From: JAKVAV01 sp964651785
GTDB lineage: Bacteria > Bacteroidota > Bacteroidia > Flavobacteriales_D > Cryomorphaceae
DNA length: 64,000 bases
NCBI GenBank assembly: GCA_964651785.1
Contig: CAZYWJ010000007.1
Coordinates: 1-64,000, forward strand
Direction of reading: 5' to 3'
The notes beneath the pieces were generated by a model that was not told the DNA's origin, made no database searches, and saw only the letters and a program-made list of their open reading frames with translations. Both the position numbers and the translations under genes were made by a program. This document shows, one piece after another, positions 63,752 through 64,000 of this stretch. The first letter of the stretch is position 1, and each line of letters begins with the position of its first letter.

Positions 63752-64000
63752 ATGATCAACTTGGTTCTCTTCGGCCCTCCCGGTGCCGGAAAAGGTACAC
63801 AAGCCGAAAAAATTGCTGAAAAGTACAATCTGGTTCACCTCTCGACCGGTGATATTTTCAGACGAAATATGAAGCAGCATACGGAGCTCGGAGATTTGGC
63901 GAAAAGCTATATCGACAAGGGTGAATTGGTACCGGATGAGGTAACGATTAAAATGCTTGAGGCAGAAGTAGACGGCCATGACAATGCAGGCGGATTTATT
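63752..64000 (+). CDS. adk: Adenylate kinase, 5' part (cut by window end)
   Basis: The first 83 codons begin MINLVLFGPPGAGKGTQAEK, the P-loop of adenylate kinase, followed by HLSTGDIFRRN (AMP-binding) and YIDKGELVPDEVTIKML. The enzyme interconverts ATP, AMP and ADP. The gene runs past the end of the window with no stop. It starts two bases after the hpt stop, so hpt and adk are co-transcribed. Confidence 0.97.
   Translation, partial: MINLVLFGPPGAGKGTQAEKIAEKYNLVHLSTGDIFRRNMKQHTELGDLAKSYIDKGELVPDEVTIKMLEAEVDGHDNAGGFI

Overview
The window reads as chromosomal DNA of a marine-type Bacteroidota bacterium, most likely order Flavobacteriales. The evidence is three proteins with type IX secretion (T9SS) C-terminal sorting domains plus the T9SS regulator PorX, promoters of the Bacteroidota type (TTG/TTTG, spacer, TAnnTTTG), almost no Shine-Dalgarno sequences, an LpxC-FabZ fusion, and family-typical proteins (DUF4834, DUF4783, YfhO, tgt next to an LptF/G permease). 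It comes from an assembled contig: 100 N at 53058-53157 interrupt a proline dehydrogenase gene. I cannot name the species.

Layout. 1-551: end of an rRNA operon (23S 3' end, 5S, UUCG-capped terminator). 0.7-16.7 kb: secreted or outer-envelope proteins of unknown role mixed with housekeeping genes (dnaB, accA, ispE, tgt, LptF/G permease, ECF sigma factor, rsmG, MsbA-like exporter). 16.8-17.0 kb: rpmH with a clear promoter and terminator. 17.1-24.0 kb: an accessory cell-surface saccharide region (flippase, predicted alpha-toroid protein, FkbM methyltransferase, sulfotransferase, NodB-like deacetylase, hydrolase). 24.0-32.5 kb: carB with an unusual leader, then DUF4834, YfhO and two glycosyltransferases. 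32.7-42.1 kb: T9SS cargo, rlmH, glycosyltransferase, cell-wall glucosaminidase, PLP enzyme, rnhB and a large unknown membrane-anchored protein. 42.1-47.8 kb: efp and the lipid A operon lpxD-lpxC/fabZ-lpxA-ABC ATPase, then an HD hydrolase. 47.9-51.6 kb: porX-tsaE-ald-small membrane protein. 51.6-55.7 kb: Fic enzyme, proline dehydrogenase, aroB-aroA. 55.6-59.9 kb: a PorV-like plus helix-hairpin-helix outer-membrane pair and an Xre/RES toxin-antitoxin module. 60.0-64.0 kb: purK-purE, a beta-helix T9SS cargo, hpt and the start of adk.

Envelope building dominates: lipid A synthesis, lipid or LPS export, surface saccharide modification, peptidoglycan hydrolysis, and secretion through T9SS with its PorX regulator. 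Purine (purE, purK, hpt, adk) and pyrimidine (carB) genes, shikimate genes and translation or RNA genes fill the rest. Genes are tightly packed: same-strand neighbours often overlap through ATGA, and eleven of twelve convergent pairs end within about 30 bases of each other or overlap.

The most notable observations are a TAnnTTTG promoter box placed only 4-9 bases before the start codon of at least ten genes, suggesting leaderless or near-leaderless mRNAs; a carB leader with its own promoter, overlapping 42-codon ORF and U-rich tract; a queuine tRNA-ribosyltransferase without the usual zinc cysteines; a 21-bp-spaced direct repeat ahead of the Xre/RES module; an outer-membrane protein that joins a helix-hairpin-helix region to a barrel; and a compact sulfotransferase/FkbM/deacetylase cassette. 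No tRNA, CRISPR array, insertion sequence or phage gene was seen. No gene-free stretch exceeds 300 bases.
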